In this document: piece by piece, positions 43,223 through 51,010 of the stretch
Layout: each line of letters starts with the position of its first letter
How positions within the stretch are numbered: position 1 is the stretch's first letter
From: an uncultured Slackia sp.
Lineage (GTDB): Bacteria; Actinomycetota; Coriobacteriia; Coriobacteriales; Eggerthellaceae
Reading direction: 5' to 3'
Length of the DNA stretch: 64,000 bases
NCBI RefSeq assembly: GCF_934630525.1
Contig: NZ_CAKTVX010000006.1
Span: 62,001-126,000 of the forward strand
Notes under the pieces: model-generated
Databases searched by the model: none
What the model was told of the DNA's origin: nothing
What the model saw: only the letters and a program-made list of their open reading frames with translations
Made by a program: the position numbers and the translations under genes

Positions 43223-43263
43223 CTCGGTTCCTCGGGCAGCCGTAGGCTGCCCGAGGAACCGAG
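43223..43263. repeat. Perfect 19-bp hairpin
   Basis: CTCGGTTCCTCGGGCAGCC (43223-43241), loop GTA, and its exact complement (43245-43263). It could end transcription of the minus-strand fragment that stops at 43296, though no U tract follows. Confidence 0.85.
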
Positions 43264-43295
43264 AATCGCCTAGAACGCCGTTATTCTAGCCCATG

Positions 43296-43500
43296 TCACG
43301 CCGCCTTCCCGCCGGGAATCGGGCTGTCGGCCACGACGAGCGCGATGGTCCCAGCCGCGTGCTCCGCGGCGGCGCCCTCGTAGGCGGGCGCGGGCGAGTT
43401 GATCTCGGCGCCCATTACAGTTGAGAAGTAGTTAATCCCATCGCAAAGAGCGCAGTCGCCCTTTGCGGGATTACGATTGACATATGTCCCGAGGGACTGC
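43296..43500 (-). other. Possible gene fragment at the left end of the inserted segment
   Basis: On the minus strand a frame ends at 43296 with Ala-rich residues NSPAPAYEGAAAEHAAGTIA and a stop. Codon choice (GAG, GCC, CTC, GTC) looks coding, but the upstream half becomes Arg/Pro-rich and non-coding in character. There is no convincing start. I do not recognise the protein; it may be the tail of a broken gene. Confidence 0.35.
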
Positions 43501-43729
43501 CGATCGGGCGCCCGCGGACGGCCTTCTGCCCCTGCCCCTCGAGGGCCCGGGGGGTGTTGCCGACGCGAGCGTCGCTGCCTCTGACGACTGATAGGGACCT
43601 GCCGGGCCTCCGACCAAGAACGCCACGGCCAAGTAATGGGCAAGAGGGACGGAAAACTGACCAGGCTGATTCGGTGCACTCTGCTGTAGAATGAATGTAT
43701 CTTATCCGCCGAGAAAGGCCTGGCCCTCT

Positions 43730-45169
43730 ATGGTAACCCGTACCGAAGCATGTTCGTTTCTTGCGGTAACCCTCTGTTCCACGGGGCTTTCCCTGTTCGG
43801 CATGTACGGAACCATGTATGCGGGCGATTCGGCCGTGCAGGTATGGCCCTTCTCCCCCGCCCTTGCCCTGGCCAGCCTCGTTGCCTTCCTGGTCGCGCCG
43901 CGGGTTGGTCGATTGTCCGACCATCGCTGGGCGGTTCCCGTGGCCGTTGGCGGTATGTTCTGCGGCGCGTTTCTTGCTTCGGCCTTTGCGGGGACGCCCT
44001 TTCTTGACGTTGCGGCGTTGGCGGGCTACCTTCTTCTGGCGTTCTGTTCGCTGGCGATCATTGTGCTTTGGTTCGAGACCATGCTCTCCCCCTCCAGTCT
44101 TTCCTTGAGGGTTATCGTGGTCTTCGCCACGCTTACGGGCATTGCGATCAGCTATTTTGTCCCGTTCACGACTGCGGCGGCCCTCTACGCAGGAGCGGCG
44201 CTGAACGCTGTGGCGGCGGCTCTTTTCCTGACGTTGCCCGCAGGCGAGGGGCCTGCGTCTCGAGCTGTCGCCAAGCGCGAGCTTTCCTTCAGGCCGCAGA
44301 CCGTCGTCGGCGTAGTGATCGTTGCCTTTGCAGGGCACCTCGTATCCTACGCGACCACGCCGGAGGGAAATCCCTTTTCCGGTACCGTTGCGGTCTGCTG
44401 CCTTCTGTGCGGGGTCGTGCTCTGGGCGTGTATGCTGTGGCGCGACGACCCCTCGCATGCGAACCTTGTCCGCTGCATCGCGCTCGCCGTCGTTGCTGCT
44501 TACGTGCTCCAGGTGGCGCCCCCTCAGGCCGACTGGCTGGTTTTGGGGGCATGCGGGGTGGCGGGAACGCTTATCTGGGTTGGCGTCATCGCTGCCGCCC
44601 TGGAGATATGCACCTATGCCACAACGCCTCCCTTGCGCATTATCGGGGGAGCGCTCTTCCTGCTCACTGGCGTATCTTTGGTGACGACGGCGTTTTCCTT
44701 CGCGGCTCCTGAAGCTATCGCGGCGTTGTCCTCCCCGCTGTTCTGCAAGATTATGGTGTTGGTCGTGGTCGCCGTAGGGCTTTGGCTTCTGAACGCTAAC
44801 GAGCTCAACTTGCTGTTCTGGGGAACCCCGGCGACTGTCGAGCCCGGACTATCGAGTTCTGGGAAAGCGGAGGAATCTGGTACCCACGCGCAGCTCGAGT
44901 CGCGACCCGATGTGGAAAGCTGCGTATCGATCCAAAGCCGTCAGGAGGCCCTGCGCCATCTTGCCCGGGATGCAGGACTGTCCCGGCGGGAGGAGGAGGT
45001 GTTCGACCTTCTTGCGGCTGGTCGCAGTGCACCGTTCATAGCGGAAACGTTGTACGTGGAAACCAGCACCGCCAAAAGCCATATCGCGCGCATCTATTCC
45101 AAGCTGGGAGTGCATACGCGGCAGGAGCTGCTGAACTTGGTGGAGGACGCCCGAGCCGGCCAAGAGTGA
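43730..45169 (+). CDS. LuxR-type transcription regulator with N-terminal membrane domain
   Basis: A 479-residue regulator. Residues about 1-365 form about 12 hydrophobic segments, a sensor domain seen in many Eggerthellaceae LuxR proteins. The C-terminal 65 residues are a LuxR HTH: GLSRREEEVFDLLAAGRS, ETLYVETSTAKSHIARIYSK and LGVHTRQELLNLV. ATG 43730 was chosen because the membrane domain starts there; a TAGAAT box lies at 43686. It is followed, same strand, by a flavoprotein reductase gene at 45389. In related bacteria such pairs are common, the regulator controlling the reductase in response to its substrate; here that is an inference. Codon use (GAG, CTC, TCC) differs somewhat from flanking genes. 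Confidence 0.9.
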   Translation: MVTRTEACSFLAVTLCSTGLSLFGMYGTMYAGDSAVQVWPFSPALALASLVAFLVAPRVGRLSDHRWAVPVAVGGMFCGAFLASAFAGTPFLDVAALAGYLLLAFCSLAIIVLWFETMLSPSSLSLRVIVVFATLTGIAISYFVPFTTAAALYAGAALNAVAAALFLTLPAGEGPASRAVAKRELSFRPQTVVGVVIVAFAGHLVSYATTPEGNPFSGTVAVCCLLCGVVLWACMLWRDDPSHANLVRCIALAVVAAYVLQVAPPQADWLVLGACGVAGTLIWVGVIAAALEICTYATTPPLRIIGGALFLLTGVSLVTTAFSFAAPEAIAALSSPLFCKIMVLVVVAVGLWLLNANELNLLFWGTPATVEPGLSSSGKAEESGTHAQLESRPDVESCVSIQSRQEALRHLARDAGLSRREEEVFDLLAAGRSAPFIAETLYVETSTAKSHIARIYSKLGVHTRQELLNLVEDARAGQE

Positions 45170-45388
45170 GATAGTTGAGCGGACAAGGAGGGTTCGCCGG
45201 CTTCTTGCTCTGTCCAGCGTACCAGGTAGGCGCTTTGTTTCCACCTATTCGTATGAATGGACGACAGTTCGGTCTGTTCGCTTTTCCATCGAAACGGAGG
45301 CTGTTTTTCCCCGACGTCCATCCTATAGTGACCCCACTTTCACAGCGAGACGCCGGCATGGCGAATGCCGGCGGGCAAGGAGGGCACT

Positions 45389-47053
45389 ATGGAAATGGAG
45401 AACCTTTCGCGGCGCAACCTGCTCAAGCTTGCGGGCGCGGGAATGATGGGCGCGACAGCCGCAGGATTTCTTGCAGGCTGCGGCCCCGTTCCTTCCGAAT
45501 CGAAGAGCGTCGAGGCCTCGGCCGAAGGGGCATCGGGCCACGACTATTCCGGCTTGGAGGTCCAGCAGTCCGAGGCCTATGCCGTTGTTGCGGGTGGCGG
45601 AGCGGCAGGGCTGATGGCGGCCTACAAGTTGGCCAAGGAGGGGAAGAAGCCGCTCGTGATCGAGAAGGGCGCCTCCTGTGCCTCGTCGAACTTCGCGAAG
45701 CTCTCGGGGCCGGCGGCGTGCGACACGACCGTCCAAGCAGCGTCCGGTATAACGCTGGCGACGAAGCTCAACGTATACAACCAGCTGACTACCTGGGCGA
45801 AGGGCTCGGTCAACACGAAGCTGATCAGCAACTTGCTGGACTACAGTTCCGAAGCGGTGCAGGACCTGCTCGATATGGGCCTGACGTTCTACACCTACGT
45901 CGATTACACCGGTGACCCGAAGTACGCTAACGACATCAAGTGGGCGCCGCTGCACAACTTCACCCAGGAGGGCGAGGAGCGTATCGCCCCCGTTGTCGCA
46001 GCCATCGAGGATCTGGGCGGAAGCTTCATCTACAACTGCGAGGCCACCGAGGTCATCATGGAAGGCGGCAAGGTGGCGGGTATTCGCGCCATCGAGGGCG
46101 GCAAGGTGCTGCACGAGATAAGCACGCCGGCCGTATTCCTTGCAACCGGCGGTTTCGGCGGCAGCGAGGAGATGGTGAAGGACCTGTTCAAAGGCATTCC
46201 CGTTTGCAACATGGGAACCCCTAACAACACAGGCGACGGCATTCGCATGGCCCACGAGGTCGGCGCCGTCTCCGAGGAGTTCGCCGGTTTGGTGGGCAAC
46301 GAGATCTGCGGGTCGAACGTCAAGCACGGCAATGCCATGTACGACGAGAACTGGAACCTCAACAACGAGAACCTGGCCTTCGCCATCTACGGGGGCCTCG
46401 TGCTCGACAAAACCGGCGAGCGTTTCATGAACGAGGAACTTCTGGCGGTTGACCCGCTGGTCTACAGCGGTCAGGCCGGGCTTGCCCAGGGGAAGTACTA
46501 CGTGCTGGTTGATGGGGAGTACTACGATGCGTGCACCGAGGAAGGGGTGTACAGCTATCTAGGGGAGCCCGATTGGGACTTCGGACGCGAGATGTTCTAT
46601 CCTGTGCTGTCAGCGGCCCCGGGCCAATTCGAAGCAGCGGTGTCGGAAGGCTGGGCGGCGAAGGGCGATACCATTGCGGAGGTCGCCGAGGTGTTCGGAC
46701 TCGATCATCTGGAGGAGACCGTGGCGGCCTACAATGCGCTCTGCCAGGCGGGAAAGGATACCCAGTTCGGCAAGGATCCCATGTTCCTGACGCCCATCAA
46801 GGAGGGCAAGGGCTACTACCTGTTCGAGTACAACGCGGCTTATTGGACCACGCTGGGAGGCGTTCGCACCAACGACCATTTGATTGCGCTGACCGGCGAT
46901 AACGAGCCGATCGAGGGCTTGTACATCGGCGGCGTGAACATGGGAAGCGCCTTCTGCCGGCCCTATTACGACATCAAGGGGGCTGCCTGCGGCCTGTCCA
47001 TCGCATCGGGCGTGATGGCGGCGACCGAGATGATTTCCTACATCGAAGGGTAG
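45389..47053 (+). CDS. Tat-exported FAD-dependent fumarate reductase-like flavoprotein (A)
   Basis: A 554-residue extracytoplasmic flavoenzyme of the fumarate reductase/flavocytochrome c group. The N-terminus has a twin-arginine signal (LSRRNLLKLAGAG) ending in a lipobox-like FLAGC (about 29-33). The FAD dinucleotide motif is VVAGGGAAGLMAAYKLAKEG (about 67-86). Substrate-domain features include NNTGDGIRMAHEVGA and LDKTGERFMNEE; the C-terminal FAD motif is GLYIGGVNMGSAFC. No haem-binding domain is fused, so electrons must come from a separate cytochrome or quinol partner not seen here. The electron acceptor is unknown; relatives reduce fumarate, drugs or plant compounds. AAGGAGGG precedes ATG 45389. 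Confidence 0.92.
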   Translation: MEMENLSRRNLLKLAGAGMMGATAAGFLAGCGPVPSESKSVEASAEGASGHDYSGLEVQQSEAYAVVAGGGAAGLMAAYKLAKEGKKPLVIEKGASCASSNFAKLSGPAACDTTVQAASGITLATKLNVYNQLTTWAKGSVNTKLISNLLDYSSEAVQDLLDMGLTFYTYVDYTGDPKYANDIKWAPLHNFTQEGEERIAPVVAAIEDLGGSFIYNCEATEVIMEGGKVAGIRAIEGGKVLHEISTPAVFLATGGFGGSEEMVKDLFKGIPVCNMGTPNNTGDGIRMAHEVGAVSEEFAGLVGNEICGSNVKHGNAMYDENWNLNNENLAFAIYGGLVLDKTGERFMNEELLAVDPLVYSGQAGLAQGKYYVLVDGEYYDACTEEGVYSYLGEPDWDFGREMFYPVLSAAPGQFEAAVSEGWAAKGDTIAEVAEVFGLDHLEETVAAYNALCQAGKDTQFGKDPMFLTPIKEGKGYYLFEYNAAYWTTLGGVRTNDHLIALTGDNEPIEGLYIGGVNMGSAFCRPYYDIKGAACGLSIASGVMAATEMISYIEG

Positions 47054-47088
47054 GGCATCGACAGCTTTTTGACTTCAGGATGTTTGGA

Positions 47089-47134
47089 CGAAGCGAGCCG
47101 TGGGGGAAGGGTACTCCAGGGCTCGCTTCGTTTT
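47089..47134 (+). terminator. Terminator after flavoprotein A
   Basis: CGAAGCGAGCC (47089-47099) pairs exactly with GGCTCGCTTCG (47120-47130), followed by TTTT. Confidence 0.8.
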
Positions 47135-47297
47135 GCCGGTTCGCTGGCGAGGGGTTTTGGGCAAGCTGAACGAGCGATGCCAGCTTGCCGTGATAATTGA
47201 AAGGCAATAAGAAGGCAATAAGGAATTGAGGGCGGGAATCTCCCTGAGCAGGGGAAACGTCGCAGCGCTTTCCGCCGTTACCCGCAAATGTTATTAG

Positions 47298-47828
47298 GTG
47301 ATAATAAGGAGGCCGGCTGGGTTGGACGGCTGCGACGTGCTGAAGGTGGCCCATCATGGCAGCGCCGGTTCCAGTTGCTACGCGTTTCTGCGTTCGGCCC
47401 TGCCGAGAAACGCGGTCATCAGCTGCAGCGCCGACAACTCCTACGGGCATCCCACCGATGCGGCCCTCTCCCGCCTGCGCGATTGCGGCGCTAAGGTGTT
47501 CCGCACCGACATGCAGGGCGACATCGTGGTGGAAAGCGACGGCGAGACCGTGACTATGACCCCCGCGCGCAACGCCGATGCCGACACGTTGGCAGCAGGC
47601 CCTGGCGGCGGTTCGGGCGTATCGGGTGCCAGTTCAAGTGCCGAATCCGCCTCTTCGGATTCCGCGTCTTCCTCCGACGAGGGCAGCTATATCGGCAACG
47701 CCAATTCCAAGAAGTTCCATCGTCCCAGCTGCTTCACCTTGCCCGCCGAGCACAACCGCGTCTACTTCGGCTCGCGCGACGAGGCGGTCGCCGCCGGCAT
47801 GGCCCCCTGCAAGCGCTGCAACCCCTAG
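47298..47828 (+). pseudogene. C-terminal fragment of a ComEC-like MBL-fold protein
   Basis: The 176-residue frame begins in mid-domain. DVLKVAHHGSAGSS, AVISCSADNSYGHPT and FRTDMQGDIVVESDGETV are the end of the ComEC/Rec2-type metallo-beta-lactamase domain. A Ser-rich linker and a small domain with a Cys/His pattern (FHRPSCFTLP...MAPCKRCNP), of the Ada-like metal-binding type, follow. The metal-binding HxHxDH half is missing and a stop codon directly precedes the frame, so it is 5'-truncated. The truncation point is near 47300. It lies just before the hybrid phosphatase gene. Confidence 0.75.
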
Positions 47829-48037
47829 GGAGCGCTGCCGTCTGTGGGGGCAAATGGGGTCAAATGCGGTCGAACATGGATAAACTATGCCGCCGAATCG
47901 TTCACTTCCGAACGGGGCTTCGGCTGACGGGTTGCCTGCAAGCTGGATTGCCAGGCTGATTGGGGTGCGCGGCGCGGTACAATGGGCGGCAGCATGACCG
48001 AAAAGAAGGAACGCAGTCGTTCGGAAGCGAGTCTCCC

Positions 48038-48502
48038 ATGCACCGTATCCTGCTCGTATGCCACGGCAATATTTGCAGGTCGACTATGACTGAGTTCGTG
48101 ATGCGCGACATGGTTGCGCGCGCGGGTTTGGGCGACCGCATCGCCATTGCATCTTGCGCGACAACCAACGACGAAATCGGCAATGATACGCATCCGGGTA
48201 CGCAGCGGGTGCTCGACGCTCACGGCATTGCTCACCCGCGCCGAGCCGCCGTGAAGCTGCGCGCGGCCGATTATGGCGAGTACGACCTGTTCATTGGCAT
48301 GGATGACGAGAACATTCGCGACATGCGCCGTATTCTGAAAGGCGACCCGCAGGGCAAAGTGCGCAAGCTGCTCGAGTATTCCGACGGTGGGGACGCCGAT
48401 TCGGCGAACAGCGTGGCCGACCCGTGGTTCACGGGCGATTTCGAAACGACGTACGAAGACGTGGTTCGCGGCTGCGAGGCGTTGCTGGCGTATGTGCGTT
48501 AG
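48038..48502 (+). CDS. Low-molecular-weight protein tyrosine phosphatase, copy 2 (hybrid)
   Basis: A 154-residue near-twin of the gene at 42604. It begins MHRILLVCHGNICRST and, after the P-loop, is identical in protein sequence to copy 1 except MTEF for MAEF. The catalytic Cys/Arg and the DPWF loop are intact, so it should be active. The 5' end and upstream DNA differ completely from copy 1, with TACAAT at 47978 as possible -10 and only a weak Shine-Dalgarno. The gene order phosphatase then groES suggests that copy 2's 3' flank is the original chromosomal context. Confidence 0.9.
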   Translation: MHRILLVCHGNICRSTMTEFVMRDMVARAGLGDRIAIASCATTNDEIGNDTHPGTQRVLDAHGIAHPRRAAVKLRAADYGEYDLFIGMDDENIRDMRRILKGDPQGKVRKLLEYSDGGDADSANSVADPWFTGDFETTYEDVVRGCEALLAYVR

Positions 48503-48511
48503 GCGTTGCGC
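48062..48511 (+). repeat. 450-bp direct repeat, right copy
   Basis: Right-hand partner of 42646-43095 at an offset of 5,416 bases. The pair brackets the LuxR-type regulator, flavoprotein A and two gene fragments. Confidence 0.95.
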
Positions 48512-48584
48512 TCGGTTTTCTCAAATTGCATCGAATTTCTCTATGACATTTAGTAAACAGCACTGAGATTTTCTCAAAAGGTGC

Positions 48585-48612
48585 TTGCATCATTTTATGA
48601 GGGTGTTAGAGT
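48585..48612 (+). promoter_or_regulatory. groESL promoter
   Basis: TTGCAT (48585-48590), 16-base spacer, TAGAGT (48607-48612), just upstream of the CIRCE operator. Confidence 0.65.
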
Positions 48613-48621
48613 ACCAACTTG

Positions 48622-48648
48622 TTAGCACTCAGGCATATGGAGTGCTAG
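48622..48648 (+). promoter_or_regulatory. CIRCE operator (HrcA binding site)
   Basis: TTAGCACTC, nine bases, GAGTGCTAG: 17 of 18 arm bases match the consensus inverted repeat. HrcA repressor should bind here and release on heat or unfolded-protein stress, controlling groES-groEL. Confidence 0.95.
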
Positions 48649-48697
48649 CACTCTTCCCAATCTTTGGTTACAACAGGCAGTGGAGAAAGGACATTCC

Positions 48698-48988
48698 ATG
48701 AATCTCAAGCCTTTGGGTGATCGCGTTATCGTTAAGCGCGACGAAGCTGAAACCAAGACCGCGTCGGGCCTCTACATCGCTTCGAGCGCTCAGGAAAAGC
48801 CTCAGACCGGCATCGTTCTGGCCGTTGGCGAAGGCAAGCGCGATAAGGACGGCAACCTTATTCCGGTTCCCGTCAAGGAAGGCGACCGTGTGCTGTATGG
48901 CAAGTTCGGCGGCACCGAAGTGACCATCGAGGGCGAGGACGTGCTCATCATGCGCGCCGACGACCTCTATGGCGTTTACACCGCGTAA
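48698..48988 (+). CDS. groES: Co-chaperonin GroES
   Basis: The 10-kDa lid of the GroEL folding chamber. The 96 residues include MNLKPLGDRVIVKRDEAETK, the mobile loop TASGLYIASSAQEKPQTG and the C-terminal EGEDVLIMRADDLYGV. ATG 48698 follows GGAGAAAGGA. The CIRCE operator is about 50 bp upstream, and groEL follows 75 bp downstream with no terminator between, so they form one heat-shock operon. Confidence 0.97.
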   Translation: MNLKPLGDRVIVKRDEAETKTASGLYIASSAQEKPQTGIVLAVGEGKRDKDGNLIPVPVKEGDRVLYGKFGGTEVTIEGEDVLIMRADDLYGVYTA

Positions 48989-49063
48989 AGCAAACCTTAG
49001 AAACCAAAGCGAATTCGGTAATTAAGTTTCTAAAAGAAACTACCCATTGAAGGAGCAATCACA

Positions 49064-50695
49064 ATGGCTAAAGACATTAAATTCCAGGCTGAGGCCCGCA
49101 GCGGCCTTGCTGCTGGCGTCACCAAGCTGGCTGACGCCGTTAAGGTGACCCTTGGCCCCAAGGGTCGCTACGTCGCTCTTGAGCGTACCTATGGCGCTCC
49201 CACCATCACTAACGACGGCGTGACGGTTGCCAAGGAAGTCGAGCTCGAGGACCCCGTGGAGAACATGGGCGCCCAGCTCGTGAAGGAAGCCGCCACCAAG
49301 ACCAATGACGGCGCGGGCGACGGTACCACCACCGCAACCCTGCTCACCGACGTTATCGTGACCGAGGGTCTGCGCAACGTCACCGCTGGCGCGAACCCGC
49401 TGGCCGTCCGTCGCGGCATTGAGAAGGCCACCGAGGCTATCGTTGAGGCCATCAAGGCTGACGCCATCCCGGTCGAGGACAAAGAGCAAATCGCCAATGT
49501 CGGCACCATTTCCGCGGGCGACGAGGTTATCGGCACCAAGATCGCCGAGGCCATGGAGGTTGTCGGCAAGGAAGGCGTCATTTCCGTTGAGGAATCCCAG
49601 ACCTTCGGCATCGACATCGAGACGGTCGAGGGCATGCAGTTCGACAAGGGCTACATCTCCCCGTACATGGCTACCGACATGGAGCGCATGGAAGCCGTTC
49701 TGAAAGACCCGTTCATCCTGCTCACCGACCAGAAGATTTCCTCCATCCAGGACTTGCTGCCGGTGCTCGAGGAAGTTTCCAAGTCTGGCCGCCCGCTGCT
49801 CATCATTTCCGAGGATTTCGAGGGTGAGGCTCTGGCTACCATCCTGCTGAACAAGCTGCGTGGCACCTTCACCTGCGTTGCTGTGAAGGCTCCCGGCTTC
49901 GGCGATCGCCGCAAGCGCATGCTGGAAGACATCGCCATCGTTACCGGCGGTCAGGTTATCACCCCCGACTTCGGCATGACGCTCGCCGACGCGAACGTGA
50001 CCATGCTTGGCCATGCGAAGACTGTCAAGGTCACCAAGGACGCCACCACCATCGTCGATGGCGACGGCGACAAGGCTGCCATCCAGGACCGCATCGACCA
50101 GATCAAGGCCGAAATGGAGCACACCGACTCCGACTTCGACCGCGAGAAGCTGCATGAGCGCCTGGCCAAGCTGGCTGGCGGCGTTGCGGTGCTGCGCGTT
50201 GGCGCTGCCACCGAGGCTGAGCTCAAAGAGAAGAAGAGCCGCATCGAGGACGCCCTGCAGGCGACCCGCGCGGCTGTCGAAGAGGGCATCGTCGCTGGCG
50301 GCGGCGTAGCGCTGCTCCATGCTCTGCCCGCTCTCGACGCCGTTGATTGCGCGAACCACGACGAGGAAGTTGGCGTTGCCATCATCCGCAAGGCCCTCGA
50401 GGCTCCTATGCGCACCATCGCTCAGAACGCTGGCTTCGAAGGCTCCGTTGTGGTCGAGAAGGTTAAGGGCATGAAGAAGGGCGAAGGCCTGAACTGCGCT
50501 AATGGCGAGTATGGCGACATGATTGCCATGGGCGTTTCCGACCCTGTGAAGGTTACCCGCACCGCTCTGCAGTCCGCGGTTTCCGTTGCTGGCCTCATTC
50601 TGATCACTGAGTGCTCCATCAACGAGATCCCCAAGGACGGTCCCGATTTGAGCGCTCTCGCTGGCGCTGGCGCCGGCATGGGCGGCATGATGTAG
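49064..50695 (+). CDS. groEL: Chaperonin GroEL
   Basis: ATP-driven 60-kDa chaperonin subunit folding cytosolic proteins. Its 543 residues are the family norm. ATP-binding motifs are LGPKGRYVALE and NDGAGDGTTTATLL (about 83-96). The family signature AAVEEGIVAGGGVALL is at about 403-418, and the C-terminus ends GAGMGGMM. Codon use is highly biased, as expected for an abundant protein. AAGGAG precedes ATG 49064. It is the second gene of the CIRCE-controlled operon and is followed by a strong terminator. Confidence 0.98.
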   Translation: MAKDIKFQAEARSGLAAGVTKLADAVKVTLGPKGRYVALERTYGAPTITNDGVTVAKEVELEDPVENMGAQLVKEAATKTNDGAGDGTTTATLLTDVIVTEGLRNVTAGANPLAVRRGIEKATEAIVEAIKADAIPVEDKEQIANVGTISAGDEVIGTKIAEAMEVVGKEGVISVEESQTFGIDIETVEGMQFDKGYISPYMATDMERMEAVLKDPFILLTDQKISSIQDLLPVLEEVSKSGRPLLIISEDFEGEALATILLNKLRGTFTCVAVKAPGFGDRRKRMLEDIAIVTGGQVITPDFGMTLADANVTMLGHAKTVKVTKDATTIVDGDGDKAAIQDRIDQIKAEMEHTDSDFDREKLHERLAKLAGGVAVLRVGAATEAELKEKKSRIEDALQATRAAVEEGIVAGGGVALLHALPALDAVDCANHDEEVGVAIIRKALEAPMRTIAQNAGFEGSVVVEKVKGMKKGEGLNCANGEYGDMIAMGVSDPVKVTRTALQSAVSVAGLILITECSINEIPKDGPDLSALAGAGAGMGGMM

Positions 50696-50733
50696 GTCGA
50701 GAAGACTTGCAGCAACGCTTGATGTGCTAGTCG

Positions 50734-50766
50734 AAAGCCCCGCAGGCTCAACCTGCGGGGCTTTTC
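50734..50766 (+). terminator. groESL terminator
   Basis: AAAGCCCCGCAGG-CTCAA-CCTGCGGGGCTTTT, a 13-bp perfect stem with U tract. Confidence 0.93.
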
Positions 50767-50777
50767 GCTTTTCAAGA

Positions 50778-50806
50778 CCTGTTAAATGCTCGTAGCGTTT
50801 AGCAGG
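50778..50806 (+). repeat. 29-bp type A hairpin repeat, copy 3
   Basis: Arms CCTGTTAAA and TTTAGCAGG flank TGCTCGTAGCG. It starts 12 bases after the groEL terminator. The remaining 200 bases to the next gene show only a possible promoter region. Confidence 0.9.
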
Positions 50807-51010
50807 TCGCCTGTTCCGCATCGCGGAACGGTTGGTTCGCACGGTGAACTGGGCATGTTGCGGGTGCGTTTCGAGCGGCGCATACTGCAACCATCACGTA
50901 TCCAAGAGATGTGCTGCGATGTGAAACCGCAGGTCGTTTAAGGGAAACGGCCGAGCGATCGCGGCGCGTCAACCAGGCGGAGGGGCCTGGTGAGGGATGA
51001 GGAGGACGTC

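Noticed and set aside
43086..48037. Integrative conjugative element
   Set aside because: No integrase, relaxase or conjugation gene lies between the repeats, so recombination between phosphatase genes is the simpler explanation.
47994..48089. Short frame MTEKKERSRSEASL overlapping the start of phosphatase copy 2
   Set aside because: It has a TACAAT box upstream but reads the phosphatase sequence out of frame and stops. It may be an old 5' end, but is not supported as a gene.
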